A stretch of DNA of 64,000 nt from Opisthorchis felineus (GCA_004794785.1 SJOL01005521.1:225274-289273), one strand, 5' to 3'. Numbered from the stretch's first letter, positions 47,201 through 60,203 are shown. The notes: generated by a model not told the origin, from the letters alone. Program-made: numbers and translations.

Positions 47201-48060
47201 GGTGCGTCAACATGACGCACACAACCGTTGTTTTTGCTGACAGAGTCTTGGTGCAGTTTTGGTGTCAATGATTTTGCATTTCTTGGAACAAATTACATTC
47301 AGTGTTATTTCAGGGTTCGCGGGGGAAACGGGAGAAAACTGGTCGGGAAACCTTGAATCTGGGAATGTAATTTTCCCTATGATGTTTTGGTTAAATGCTA
47401 ATGATGTTGCACTTTGTACATCCGACTTTTTCGGCACACAAACTCGGACCGACCACTTACAGTTGGGTTTGAAATCCCTCATAGTGATTTTACATGACGC
47501 GGCATATGTCGAGACAAGGCGGCTGTACGCCGCTGACCCTATGTGATTCGATCAAAGTTCGCTCGTATATTTTTAAATGTAATAGAAATCTTCGGTTACA
47601 TACATTTTGGCCATATAAACGTACACTTGTTTTGGGCCTACCAGTAAGAATGTTAACGTATTCGGAATTTAGATTGGGGTCGATTAACCGCAAAACTTAC
47701 GGGCTTCTACTTGTTGAACAATAATTGAAAACGGATTGCATATGGTCAGCCAATCTAATTGTCATATCAGGTCATCGTGAGAAAGCAATCTCACCCTAAT
47801 CCAACTTGTGCACCAGAAAGTGCTGTTTTGAAATTTGGAGGGACGAAGTTTCTAAGCCTTTTCAGGAATGTGGGAATTCCCACATGTGGTCGAAGAAGTC
47901 GAATACTCGAAATAATGACTTGAGAAATCCCCCCTCCCAGTGTGATAGGGCTCATGTCCGAATTGGATTACCACTTAACACTGCTTGAAATACTGGTTGG
48001 TAGACCAAAATCGGTCAGCGCAAATCCGAATGAGGTACAGTGAACAAACCAGTGATGCAC
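44214..48060. other. no gene confidently recognised
   Basis: Several frames of 60-95 codons on both strands (45026-45208, 45205-45444, 46634-46909, 47207-47546) have protein-like composition. The minus strand near 45260-45450 is open in more than one frame, with an AG at one end and a GT donor at the other. None could be settled. A perfect 18-bp palindrome at 47868-47885 is listed separately. Confidence 0.3.
47868..47885. repeat. perfect 18-bp palindrome
   Basis: ATGTGGGAATTCCCACAT reads the same on both strands. It could bind a dimeric regulator (the centre GGGAATTCCC resembles a Rel/NF-kB site), but no promoter is seen here and chance is possible. Confidence 0.8.
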
Positions 48061-48403
48061 CTGTGGATGTGGGATTACAATACCAGCGGGCGGGAACTCA
48101 ACGACTCGATACAAGCCATCGGTCGACCTAAAAATATATGGCACAACAGTGAACGCCAACACCGAATACTTGTTCGTTATTAGCTTGGTGGTATCATCCA
48201 CCGACTTCTCATAAGATTAAGCATATTATCGCAATTCGCTCAATACAAAACCGCACTGGTTTCTCCAAGGTCACCAACCGGTCAGGTGGTTGTACGCCAG
48301 TAATCATGTGGTTATTGATATCGTCGGAGTTAGGATTATAATGGGGTCCCACAGGGTATGGATTGCAACTTAAAGGATCTGTCTTCACTCGAGTTGGCAT
48401 TAT
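48061..48403 (-). CDS. candidate exon pair with GPHYNP motif (superoxide-dismutase-like?)
   Basis: Minus strand: exon 48403-48275 (43 codons, acceptor CTTTTATTGAAG, donor GTGACC), a 67-nt intron, then exon 48207-48061 (49 codons, acceptor AATCTTATGAG, donor GTGCAT), all in phase 0. The first exon has LSCNPYPVGPHYNPNS, close to the G-C-x-x-x-G-P-H-[FY]-N-P segment of Cu/Zn superoxide dismutases, which holds a structural cysteine and a metal-ligand histidine. The following HVGDLGN motif is not seen, so a true enzyme is unlikely from this part alone. A degenerate SOD-like extracellular domain is possible. The second exon (contains VPYIFRSTDGLYRVVEFPP) is unrecognised. Confidence 0.4.
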
Positions 48404-49161
48404 CTTCAATAAAAGCACTTAAGGACCTATTCAGGATGAGTAAGCCCAATATTTTATTATAACACGAAAAGGAGGAAATTTTAGACAGGTCGTTATTTGA
48501 AGAATATGCATTTTGCTGAATTTTCCGTGTTGTCTACAGTCAAATAGACCAACGCTTCCTGCACAGTCTCTGAAAATAGACAACTCGTCTTCCGGATACG
48601 GAAATGTCGAAACAAAAAAAACATGCTACAGTAAATTCAAGATCCCGAGTTAAAAAAAACGCATAAGTATGGCATACTTTGAAGGACACTGTTTGGTGCA
48701 TCCCATTTCCATTTCTCATAGAAATCGTTATTGATGGCTGCCCCTTAGGAAAGCAAGGTGCGATCGATCAGTTCAGAAAAAACAAGTTTGCAAGGTTAAT
48801 GCCATGTCTGTTCCTGTGCATCTAAACTTTCAGCCTTGCAGATACTAGTGTGAAGTTTAACTTCCAGGGTGCGAAGACTTATCATTCACTGAGACTTCGG
48901 GTCGCAATGTAAAACATCTCCATAAAGAATTTGTGCAGGTACCTGTTTGACGTCAATGTTACTAGATGGATTTCCTTTGAAATATTTCGTTTTTTTCGGC
49001 TGAAAAAAGACACTAGATTGCTTTGGACGCTTTGAAGTTAGCTTCCTAAATTAACTGATTTACTCACATTGAACGTTGTCATACGAGAGAAACCTCCTTT
49101 GAGAAACCACGGTTTGTGACGACGGATGGTTTTGTGTTGCAGTTCTCCTTCTACGATCTAC
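48404..49161. other. no gene recognised
   Basis: Probable intron between minus-strand exon candidates. Nothing identified. Confidence 0.35.
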
Positions 49162-49248
49162 AGGAGGAACATTTTTTATCTTCGAGACGGTTAGCGCATT
49201 CATCAGTAGAAATATATTTTTCCACTGATACCCATTCGCAAACGGGCT
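49162..49248 (-). CDS. candidate cysteine-rich exon
   Basis: An 87-nt minus-strand exon, acceptor TTCGTCATCTTGAG, donor GTAGAT, phase 1 to 1. It encodes 28 residues: PVCEWVS, then TDECANRLEDKKCSS. Three spaced cysteines and the 1-1 phase suit an extracellular module. The opposite strand is open over a longer stretch (49116-49319), so the strand is not certain. Confidence 0.3.
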
Positions 49249-52200
49249 CTCAAGATGACGAAAACTTACTAACTTTCATGATTTTCTGCATCAGTTTTGT
49301 CCCCCGTAGAAAAAAATAGCTGTGCAGCATTTCACTTGGTGTTTCGGCCTCGAAATTATGAATGTTCCGGCGCGAAAATTTGCCCTTTTTCGACCACGCC
49401 GTCTTTAGATTTTACGCTTGGCTAAGTTGACGTGGGTCCAAATTCATCCTTCTAGACTCTGAACAAGCGCCAAGTGACATTTCATCACAAAATGACATTT
49501 TAGAGCTAACGCTGACTCATTGACTATTGCAACCTTAGTACAGTGTCGAAAATCCGATAAATTCGGCTGGCTGATGAGGAGGCGGTCGGTATCGAAATAA
49601 GGTTTGTCTACCAATGGCTAATTGGCATACATACCATGTTCCACGGCAATACGTACTCATTATTGTAAGCGTCGACAAAAGCTCCAAACAAAGGGCTGAT
49701 GAAACCATGTTATTCTGAACGTGCAATTCTGATAGTTCTAAACAGGTGATGGCAACAAATGCACGCAGCTTCCCGACACCTCAGCGGTGTGCACAAACTT
49801 ACAATTGTGTGATATGATGTATCCTCCTCATTTGCCAAATGGTATATAACTTGTTGTAGAAACTCAGACAACACAACCATGTTCACACATTGTTAGATAG
49901 AATTTAAAATTTAGACCATCACCTCTCTTGCCTCGGATGATCGAAAATTCCTGTTTTTTTTGTGGCACAACAACGCAGACATATGTGGATGTTTGTAAAT
50001 CACCGTAGTGCGGCAAAATTCATGGTAAAACTGACTGTAGTGGTCGCATTCAGAGCCGACGGTAGTCCAACACCAAACAAGATGAACAATACTATTTGTA
50101 TGATGTCGCTGATGATGAGGAAAGAATAATATCCATCACACATGTGGACACTTACATGGGGCTGGTTTCATTGGAACGGGAATGAAATCATTGCTGCAAC
50201 ATGTTGTCATAAAATTCGGGAACCTAAGGTTTACCCCTTCAAAACTTAATCTTATACAATTTTTTTTCAGTGTGTTCTAGGAAGTTGGAACACACAGTGT
50301 CATTGAAAACGAACTGCGTGACATCTGGCAAATAGGCAGACAGATTTCGTTAAAGTAGTCAGAATAAATGACCTTATCAATTAATACTTACTTCCTATTG
50401 GATGTACATATTTTCTAGGATTCTCTAAACTTTATCAAGGCCGCAAAAACGTATAAGTTACGTTTGGTTCCTCGATGTCATGACCAAAATTTGATCATCT
50501 CGGTAAGTAGCTGACGCTTTATTCTTGACTGGGATTTTATGGATGCTTTCATAACTAGCTATTCTCCGTCACGGATGACAGATCGAGAACCGGGAACTAT
50601 GTGCCGTAAATCGCAAAATTCCTTTAGAGGAAAGGCGTATTTTTATAAGAAATGACGTGAACTCAATTGGGTGTCAAGTAATTTTTCATCTGCGATTACA
50701 GCTAAGCCGAAAACCCACAATGAAACTGTTTTTCTACACGTATTCACAACTAATCAGTCGCCTATTTTTGTTTTTCGGATTGCTGGTTTTCCCTATTGGG
50801 ACGATTTAATGAAAAACCATGAAAACCGAATACCATCATTCACTGAAGTTAAACTGTGGGGTGGTTCAAAAAATGGTATCATTAGAAATAATTAGGCGCG
50901 TTACCTTGAGACTATTAGGTTAGTTTTCAATGAACCTACCAAGTTATGTGCACCAAAATGCCTTTCTTAAGCATTTTCTACAGTTTTTTCAAAACAACCC
51001 CAAATAGTGCATGGCGAAATCTATGACAGCTTGGTAGTTATCGTGCTCCCAAACGTCATAATTCTCTGCATCTTCACCACGACACATTGTGCTCATTGAT
51101 TTATACTCTCATCATTCGCGTTTGACTAACGGGACCACTAGTTCTTCTCCTTACTCACTCATATTAACGGAGCTGGAGACCACCAAACAGGTTCCGTAAG
51201 CTGATGCATGTACAACAACATCAGGTAACTGAACGTCTTCATCCCGCGAGAATGAACGAATAGAATGCCCTAATAAACCACTTGCTATAAACTATCATAA
51301 ACGGGTGGATTGAGGTGGTTTAATCGTTCTAGGGGACTCTTCTCACCTATAAAGATTCTTCTGGAGCAAAAACGTGCTACACTCGAGCCATGCAGCGCCA
51401 AAAGAATCATCTAAGTTTACTACGATTTTCGAAATTCGTCCCAACCAAACCATCACCTATATGCCTTGTTAATATTCATCTTAACACGCGTGTTCTTTCA
51501 TTATGCTAACAAAGCACCAGTGTTCACCTCTGGTGGTGATCTTAACGATGAAAGAGAGGTCCTCTTTCTAAAAACTATGGAAACGTTTATTTACTTTTGT
51601 GCACGAATATCATACGTTTCCTTAGTCTTGCCATCAATACTTCAGAGCAAACTTCAAGAATGTATAAGTAGTATACAGCACTGTTGGTATTTCAACAAAC
51701 TTTGATGGCCGATTATCGGGGAAAGAAGCCCTAAGAACACCCCCCCCCCCCCCGAAAAAAAACGATCGTCCTTGAGAAGAAAAACTTTGGACCAGGAGAA
51801 TGTTTATGATTCAGTGTTCTTTTCCGCACTCGTACGTGCAGGCACTTTTTTCGCCGAACTTTCAGCTTTTAGTGCACTGCTCGCAAAAACAGATCGGACT
51901 GGGTTTTTGGGATTCCCAAATTAATAGCCAGTGAAATCTTCAATAAATCTGGACTTTAGACCGTCTTGAATATCAGGAACAGTATTTTTTAGAATCCAGG
52001 TTTCTGAAAACAGACAGTCTTGACCGTGGTCGAAATCACACAACCGATGCTGATTATTCTATAAGAATGGGAATAATTTTATAACCGACAATGCAAGTCA
52101 AACCTCGTGCCAAAAAGTGCTAGACGGTGGTTTCGAGGACTTCACTCGCAGCGGCTTGAATTTTTTCTTCGTATGAATCAGTGGTCATTTCTTACAGTAG

Positions 52201-53632
52201 ATAAGGACGATATCAGTAAGCCACCCACTACTGTAAGCGTTTTTTACCAGAATGAAAATGCTTTCCTTCATGGTGATTTTTTATCATGACTAAACCCTCG
52301 AGTATCCTGTTTAGAAAGGAAAATACCCCACAAATCGCACAGACTTTCCATAACAGCTATGGTTGCTAGAGCAATCAGTCACCGTTACATCGCTTGACGC
52401 GCACTGCGTGATGGTTTCTTGTCTGAAGACAGGTAATTCACACTGTTGATCAGTTCTTCTAACTGTGTGACGTAAATGTTCAGCTACTAAACCAAAATGT
52501 TAAAAACTCGAAGTTCCCTAAGGGTGTGGGAAGTGCACACTGCTAATGATTCCAAGCGTGATTCCTGGCTTTCCATCGCAGATTGGCTTCACTTCTAGGA
52601 TGAAACGTAGACTGAAAAACGATACAGTGTATTTCCTATTGAAGAAAGCGAACAGTTGCAGTGATTAAGCAAGGTATACTTCCTCAACTAGCTTTACAAT
52701 AATTCTCTAAAGTGAAATTCTGCTGTTGTTAAACCAAAAATGAGCACCAACTTTCCTTAGGTCGCAATAAGCTCGCTAGAACCTACTTAGTCATAGGCTG
52801 ATGCCGCAGGCAGAAGAGATAAAACGTGCAGCAAAAAAATCAGCGGAATATTGTTCGTCAAAGTAACCACTCCCCTGTTTTCGCTGGAACGGCTTTTTCA
52901 ACTTAGGGAGCGAGACGGCTCATATCGGTACCACACGCACTTTTAGTGGTTTCCGTTGTTTAAACTTAGTTAAGACACCGGAAGACACCGGTGTCGGCGA
53001 GACACTCAGGTGAGATGTTATTGATCCGTCAAGGTCACTCGAACTATAAGTCGACTGAATAGCGACCGGGGTAAAGGTAATCAACTACATTCAAAGAACG
53101 ATTGACGCTGTATAGTAGTGAAACTATACATGAATAAGCATATTCCTGGGACTACCGCTTCATGCACTCCGTAGTTTCGTCCAGCGTTTGTACATTAACT
53201 GCCTGGAGTACGTGGCGTGCCTCAATACTGTCTAAACGTGCTTTATGACAAGGAATGTAAACATTCTTGCATATTCAGTTTACCGCAAGTGGACATTGTG
53301 TATTGTTTACCTGGTTTTATGATTCACGTTACATCACGATTTATCTGGCTGTTACTTCCTTTGATCACCGGCGCGTCGGATAACAGTCAACACCTAACCT
53401 GACTCTCCGGCGTTTTTGATGAGGTATTTAGTAAAAAACGATCTGATCACTGCCAGCAGGAGTAACCAGACACTTTGGGTCAGTGTGATAATGCCGATCA
53501 AATTAAGGATATGAACGCCGGTCGTTTTGAGGAAGCTTCGCACCTCGTTTTAATTTTGGAAACTGCAACACCAGACCGTAACCCCATTGGAGTAAAATCA
53601 ATCAATCAATTTTTCAGCTGTAAACCGCGTAC
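49249..53632. other. no gene confidently recognised
   Basis: Plus frames at 50671-50895, 51466-51705, 52107-52289 and 53217-53402 are open but unsupported. On the minus strand a possible 40-nt microexon (51567-51528, between TAGTTTTTAG and GTGAACA) and a segment near 49620-49700 with a GTATGT donor are suggestive only. A homopolymer at 51740 is listed separately. Confidence 0.3.
51740..51762. repeat. C14 G A8 homopolymer run
   Basis: Fourteen consecutive C (51740-51753), one G, then a run of A. It is isolated in an otherwise AT-rich, complex region. Either a simple repeat prone to length error or an assembly join. Confidence 0.8.
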
Positions 53633-54002
53633 CAAATTCACATTGGTTCCAGCTGCTACAGCTTCGGCTACCGGAAAGTGGAAGTGTTGGACATACTGAC
53701 AAGCCTTGGAGGTGATGGCATGTTTAGTTAGTTCGGGACCAGGGTAGCTACGAATTGATGACGATGGCTTTGATGCACGAGCAAAATTTTCGTCCTTTAC
53801 CATAGTTGGAGCATAGTAAAACCAGATTATCCCTTTGATCTATGACGCGGCATTGTACGTCAGCCCTTTTGTCACCCAAAACGACATACCCAAGAGATAC
53901 TCCTATATAAAGTTGAATATCATCAGATATGTGCAGACGGTTTCGAAGTGCTTCGGTATTACAAAACTCCGACGAATTGATCTTCCGCCTGGTTGTTGTT
54001 TT
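53633..54002 (-). CDS. candidate exon pair, unknown product
   Basis: Minus strand: exon 54002-53801 (202 nt, acceptor GGGCTGGCGCAG, donor GTAAAG, phase 0 to 1) and exon 53695-53633 (63 nt, acceptor CCAAGGCTTGTCAG, donor GTACGC, phase 1 to 1), which join in frame across a 105-nt intron. The first contains DDIQLYIGVSLGYVVLGDKR, the second CPTLPLSGSRSCSSWNQCEF. The cysteine-rich second exon suggests a secreted module. In both exons a second frame is also open, so the model rests on the phase match. Confidence 0.4.
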
Positions 54003-56898
54003 CTGCGCCAGCCCACAATGGCTGATTGCCATGGTGCCCCGCAGCACGTGCACCTACAGGTGCTACGCACGTCTTGATATTATAATGTTTCATACATCTG
54101 ATAAGACCTAACTGCCTTTACATTAGAGGAAAAGAATCTGGTTAAGAAGCACACGAATCATAATTTTATCATGGGTTCCTCTCACTTTCTTTGGACGATT
54201 TTCAATTTTATTATATAGTACATCAATATAGTACAGTAATCAGATAGATGATAATCACCAAGTCGCCTTCAGACAGCTTTTAACCGATAACCACTTTATA
54301 TGCTAACAGAAAACCAGCAGTTCATCACTTGAGATGGACGTCAGATGTGGACCGGGCATTTGTAAAAACCAAGCCAAATCTGCAACAAAGTCATGTATTG
54401 ATGCTGTCAGGATTTTGGTGGTATCTGAGGTACAACCACCATATAGTTTCGTGCGCCTAACATCATTGCAAATGAATGAATATGGTTCATCTTCTTGCAT
54501 ACCCTAGCCCAGGTTTCGTGTGTACCTTTTTCCACGAGTTTAAGCCGTAACACATAAGATAGTACACACGCAGTCAACCTTGGACATTGATGGACTGGTT
54601 CCTTTACTCGCACACACATTGTTGAGTACCTGAGCTTGGACTGTATCTCACAAAGTACCACTCAATAAAACATAGTTTGTCCTTTCTTTTCCATTATATT
54701 ATACAGTCAGGTTGGCGCAAATTAGGGCAGAAGAGAGACAAATCGTAGACGGAGGCAATCATCTGTTTCTCGGTCTTCTACTTACAGACAAACATAGTAT
54801 TGTCATGGCAACATCACCAAAGCAAAGTGAAGTTTTTTAGGCTCTTGTTGCTGCTTACCTATCAAGCTAATTATCACGCCTGTTTTGATAGAGTATCACT
54901 GCGGGTGCTCTGACATTTACTGATAGTCATTTGGGATATAACAATACCGATCGCGATTAGCGCTAATTTATGAAACGCAAAACTTTCTATAGGTTAAATA
55001 TGATCATTAAAAAGATTCCCATTATCTTAGGTTAGTTGTACGGTTTGTTCAACGGTTTCTTCGAAAAGGGTACCATCCGGACAACCCCTGAGGTCACAAA
55101 CATCTTACCTCTTTGAGTGGAAGCACCCATAATGTAAAAACCAATAATGGCGTTCTAAATTAATTTTCGAAGGCTGGTTACTCCAATTCAGCTAGATCCA
55201 CGGATTCGTAGATTCTAGTTCAAGCTGACTGATAAGTGCGCGTAACTAACCTAAAGTGTAGAAACGTGTAAGGCGATATGACCTCAAGCGATGGATGAAA
55301 CATCCAGATAATACCGATCGCAGTATCAAACAGTGCCATGTAAAACCGGCTGGTTATAGGAGGATGATCGTGCATTACAGTGCACGGTCAGTTACTGAGA
55401 CGGTTTCCTCGGTCACCCAAAATCTGATCATTACCTCAAGGAAGTTTTGCAGAGCCAGATGGGCTAGCATGAATACGCAGTTAAGTAAGAAAAATTCACT
55501 ATTTTGCCCAAGCAAGATGACATGAATCCCACAGAGCTGTTGTGCCGTTAGTCAATGCTTCTAGGCTCAGAGTGACATGATCTCTTCTAAGTTATATACA
55601 GGCTGTTGGAATAGTGCAACAGACGTTTATCTTGCAGAAAATATTAGGTTTTGAAGCTGCGAAATAACGAATCAATATGGTCTCAATATGGTAATCGCTA
55701 CAGGTTCTCAGTTAAATGGGGCGTTGGACCAACGATGGAGACAGAAAGAACGCACATATTTACCAGGCATTTAGCGGGGTAAATGAGTAGCTTACTAAGC
55801 GAGCGGAAGGTCATATCTGAGCACACATTCTGCAATAGGCATGCCGAGAAGCCTTCCAGAGCGCCAAATAAAGTTCAAACGCAAGCTATCTACTTATCCG
55901 AACGCATCAGAAACGCTTTACAAACCTTTAAAACTCATTACATCCAAGTAGTTACTCCTCTTCTAACGGACCACCTGAAATGAACGGCAAGAACTAGTTC
56001 CTACTGCAACCCGGCAGCCCTTGAGAAAGGTTTCACCCTTTGACCAAAAGTAATGCTATTTAGGAGACCGTCTCTCGTAATGGTGGTTGCTCTAGAAGAG
56101 AAGTTATAACCGGTTTTAGGCACTTAACTGCAAACTAACACCGTGACTAGTATGAATTTGTGGCATAATATTCTAGCCAGTCAGGACCTTTGCCACCAAG
56201 TTAGTCATAATAAATGAGTAGTCTGTAGACAGTGAGGAAATCCCCATCATATGTACTTCTTTGGGCATAGGTATAATGTGGCCTAAAAACTATACTAGGA
56301 GCAAATTCAACGTGAGTTGATTTGATTTTCCCACTGCAAATTCTGAAGACTTTTTGTTAGGTTACGACGGGTCGTTCCACTGTGGGACAGGTGTGCCCTG
56401 GAGAGCTGATGGCCATGGTTTACCCAAAATAAGGTAAACTCAGGAAGGTAACAAATTTTGTTTTCACAAGGGAACTTCCATGATGGGTGAAATTTCTGCT
56501 TATACCTTCCTCTGTTCATTTGCTGGCGACTTCTCACACAGGGAAACAGAAATAGCTTGATTGCCTTGTTGTTCGATTTGTGCAGAAAGTCGTCTATGAG
56601 CAGATTCGGAAATACGAAGAGCTCTGAGTCAGCACCGTGTACTCTAGGCATTGCCGGGACCTACGGTATGGGTCTTTTCAACATCCAAATAGCATCACCT
56701 CCAAAACGCCATGTCCGTACTATTGGTGACAGACGATCACGCTTATGGGCAAAAACTTTGTGGCGGGGGATACTTCAGAAGGATACTTCAACACGAGTTG
56801 CCTGGCTAGATATATGTGATTCCCTCTAGCGTTGTACGTCTGGTCGCTGCGACAGTGCACTATCATCGACAGTGGATTATTCGATTCCGCAACTAAAC
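54003..56898. other. no gene confidently recognised
   Basis: The minus strand is open at 54303-54500 (contains EDEPYSFICNDVRRTKLYGG) and 54407-54661 with AG/GT candidates at several points, and at 56307-56651. These look coding in places but I could not choose borders. Plus frames at 55295-55525, 55783-55983 and 56557-56829 are unsupported. Confidence 0.3.
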
Positions 56899-57245
56899 CT
56901 GGATTTGAAATGCACTCCACTTTGAACTGAGGCGATAGAATTTTTCCGTGCACGTCCTTTTTTCGCAATGTGCGATGAATTATAAACAACTTTTCGTGAG
57001 TAAACAGTTCAATATTTAGTGCGCTACGGATTATGTCAGCGGACATCGTGACCTCGGTTTGCAAGTCACGGCAAAAGGAAAGACACACTGGGTTCAAGTC
57101 CAACTTACTCGTATTTTGTGATCCTCTCTGAAGTGACAGATCCAGTCACTCTGTAGTAGCCCTCGTCGTTTGTGAGCGCTGTATCGTCACCGGCAGATCT
57201 CCCACTTGTATAATAGATGAGGCATGTTCCGTTGGTGAAGTTTGC
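56899..57245 (-). CDS. candidate exon pair, unknown product
   Basis: Minus strand: exon 57245-57109 (137 nt, acceptor TTTTCTATTCGTTCCAG, donor GTAAGT, phase 0 to 2), an 85-nt intron, and exon 57023-56899 (125 nt, acceptor TAATCCGTAG, donor GTTTAG, phase 2 to 1). They join in frame to 87 residues including ANFTNGTCLIYYTSGR, GYYRVTGSV and ALNIELFTHEKLFIIHRTL. NFT is an N-glycosylation sequon. The fold was not recognised; beta-rich and extracellular is my guess. The splice sites are among the best in the window. Confidence 0.5.
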
Positions 57246-58392
57246 CTGGAACGAATAGAAAATGACTTTAGTGTCACTTGAAAATGACAAATATGAAGCG
57301 TAAAGAAAGTGCAACTTGCTGAGTATAATGCACATACAACCCCTGGATTTTTCTCCGTCATGTAATCTTTCCATCAAGCACTACACAAAAATAACAGCCA
57401 GAAAACTACATCCATTACCCCCAGGAAATCATGTGATTTCTGTAGGGGTTAATGTGCATGACCGTGTTTCAGAGCTATCCCAAATATGTGAAGATTTACC
57501 TGAAAAATGTCGACCATGAAGTAGGATGGTTTGGTTTTACTAGCCACGCCACAGTTGTTGGGTGTGGCATTTACAACGATCGCCATCCGTTGTCAGTTTT
57601 CGCATCACAATCCCACGCTCGCAGATTCTGGAACTTACCGCATTCACGTAAGGAACAATGACTCAGCATTGGGATGGAAGCCTGCTTCAATCAGCTGAAC
57701 GGCTTAGAGACCAAACGGAGAAACTTGATGGGCTGTGACTAATTATCAGTCCGCATTTTGTGGCAACATACTATCGGCTACAGCTCGCCCATTACTTCTG
57801 AGCAAATTTGTGTCGTTTGTTGTTTCTGGTAGTCTGACACCTTTTACTCTATTTGGCGGATGAAAACTGAACAGATGAGCTGATTTTTTAGTGCAGTCGG
57901 CGACTTATCTGTGAGATTCAGATGCAGAATCGAGTGGAATTCTCTTTATGAGGAACCCTGAGTAGTTTTGTTTCTCTGGAGATGCCATTACTTGAAAGGA
58001 CAAGGAAAGTTGGTGCCCATCCAGGAATCAGTCTCCCATATAAAAAAACCAAACGTTAAAGGTGGTTTCAAGTAACCATTTAGGGGTTTGTGGTCTCTTC
58101 TGAACGTTGCCTCACCAGGGAAGATTACCGTATACACATACATCACGCGCGTCCGCTGTTTTGTTGCATGTAACAAAAATTTTGACCCACGAAAATAAAA
58201 TGAAGGGGCACATGTGCCCCTCTATGGACAGGCTAGTCCCGCGCTGGGCCACCCCGCAGAGCAGAACACCTCTGGTTCCCATCCAGGAGTGATCGTCTCA
58301 CACCAGACTTATACTAATCATTCCCCTCAAGCGACCTTTCCCACAGTATTTTCAAGCGCAGTGTTCCTTCAGAGCAAAAGAGATACACTGGC
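57246..58392. other. no gene recognised
   Basis: Overlapping plus frames at 57316-57519 and 57452-57661 and a minus frame at 57988-58176 are unsupported. Probable intron of the minus-strand gene. Confidence 0.3.
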
Positions 58393-58445
58393 CAAAATTA
58401 AAACCGGACGAACGAAGAATCAAAGTTCGTCCGGTTTTAATTTTG
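58393..58445. repeat. perfect 21-bp inverted repeat with 11-nt loop
   Basis: Left arm 58393-58413 and right arm 58425-58445 are exact reverse complements; the loop 58414-58424 is GAAGAATCAAA. Pairing stops abruptly on both sides. The arms contain ACCGGACGAAC and its complement. There is no related sequence elsewhere in the window. Stem length is close to a small-RNA duplex but shorter than a normal animal pre-miRNA stem. Confidence 0.95.
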
Positions 58446-58911
58446 ACTGAGAACATCCACAGTTTGTTGTTGCAGACTCTGAAGAGGAGTAAGGATGGAC
58501 AGACAAAAGACACACAACATCAAACCAAAAATACGAATTAGTTGCAAGGAATTTACCCATACAAGAACTAAGAAGCATACGTCCAAACAAAGTGGCTAAG
58601 CTATCAAAAAGGGATGAACCGGAACACATGCCTTTGTTTCAGGGAATTTAGAAACGCTGACCAACTAATCGTCTGTCTGCCGGACTGGAGTGATGTGTAT
58701 CTCTTAAACCATTAGTCTAATTCAGCTGGTGATCAACTTTGAGTTCCTTATCTAGTTCGTCCGCACCCATCCGCATCACTTTATCCAAAGTACCTACCGT
58801 ATAAGTGGACTGAGATAGCAAACCACTCACTAGACAGCTGTGTCTAAATCAAGCATGCGGAGGGATCACACGTTGGAGACTTTCCAATCCCAATGAAAAC
58901 GACAACAGTAC

Positions 58912-59053
58912 CCGTGAGAAACAATGGCTACTGGCATAGGAATTGGTGCCAGAGCGCTTGCACTCCACTTCTGCGTGGTTTGGCTTACGACATACAAACG
59001 TGAGTTTACTACTGAGACATCGATCAACCCGTAATCTTTAGTATACGGCAACT
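58912..59053 (-). CDS. candidate exon, unknown product
   Basis: A 142-nt minus-strand exon: acceptor CAATAGAAACGATACAG, donor GTACTG, phase 1 to 2. It encodes 46 residues with strong protein-like composition: LPYTKDYGLIDVSVVNSRLY, then ALAPIPMPVAIVSHG. No family recognised. Confidence 0.45.
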
Positions 59054-60203
59054 CTGTATCGTTTCTATTGAAAGTTAAACAGAATAAAATTACTGAGACA
59101 GTTCCAAAATATTCACAACGGTCAACTTACTAATAAACTGGTCCCATTCTAAGGCAACCAGCGCTACAGAAATCGACTGGATGGAGGGACTAGTATTCTG
59201 GTGTCTCTCCATTGGAAAACTTTGTTTTTAGTGTGGCATTGATGTATAGTGTAAATTTAACGAACGAATTTAAACGAATGAACGTTACCAAGCTAGAAGG
59301 CTGAATTAACCTTCAACACTGAATCGACTACTCATAGGACACTGACTTATTCGTCCGTCAGATTTCGGTATGCATACAATGAATTCACTGTCAAATTATG
59401 GAGCTCCTTTTACGTATTAGGGTTTTTCAAGATTAATGGGCTTAAAATTCGGTTGTTATTGAATCCTTGGAACCTACATTTTTAACGGTGCCGAAGAAAC
59501 CACCTGAGTACTTGGGTGCATGAACCGTTGTAGTCCTGCTGAATGTACTTACTTCACCGTCCGCATTTCAGTGGGTTGTCACCTCAAAGGGTATTTTGTG
59601 CGTCATGTACCGGTGTTCAAATCATTCATGCTCTCACGTTTCTCTCATTTGCGCCATCTTACTCCTGCTTAATTGCGAGGTACATCACCTTGTCTATATA
59701 CATGATCCGATGGCATCTAATTTATTAGGCAAGTCTATCTTCGAACCGCATAGTGCCTAGGCTCCTTCGTAGAGCTGACCAACCTGATGATGAAACGCTC
59801 CATACCAATGTCTCAGTCAAGTATGTCTGATTTCCTAGAACACCATCAAGCGTACACAGAGCCACAGTCAAGGTAAGACTATTACTGCAGCCAACTACAC
59901 CTTGACTTGTGCGCACGCTTCTTATTCTCATGACGTCATGTGACTACGTTAGAAAGTCATCTGATCAAGTTTTCCGCCGGCACACAGCAACAGATTAGAC
60001 CACACGTGGTACGCACCGACTCACGGCCAAAGCACGACACACAGCCACACTCCTATTCACTCGCAGTGTCAAAGAAATTGTGCGGCTCAGATAACAACAC
60101 AGACATCAGTCTACATGTTCTAACGGACATAAACAAACAAAAGAGATCCGATGGATTCTTCATGAATAACCGGTCCATCTGAGTAGCATTTTAAGTAAGA
60201 CAC
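59054..60203. other. no gene confidently recognised
   Basis: A minus frame 59725-59931 contains LTLTVALCTLDGVLGNQTYL before a possible GTATGG donor at about 59806, but its acceptor is unclear. The segment near 59781 (GATGATGAAACG) is a short match to the repeats at 29360 and 62085. Nothing else identified. Confidence 0.3.

Noticed and set aside
47868..47885. NF-kB-like binding site
   Set aside because: The palindrome is real, but there is no promoter or gene start nearby and such 10-bp matches occur by chance.
51528..51567. 40-nt minus-strand microexon (phase 0 to 1)
   Set aside because: Good AG and GT borders, but too short to support without transcript data, and it lies opposite a longer open plus frame.
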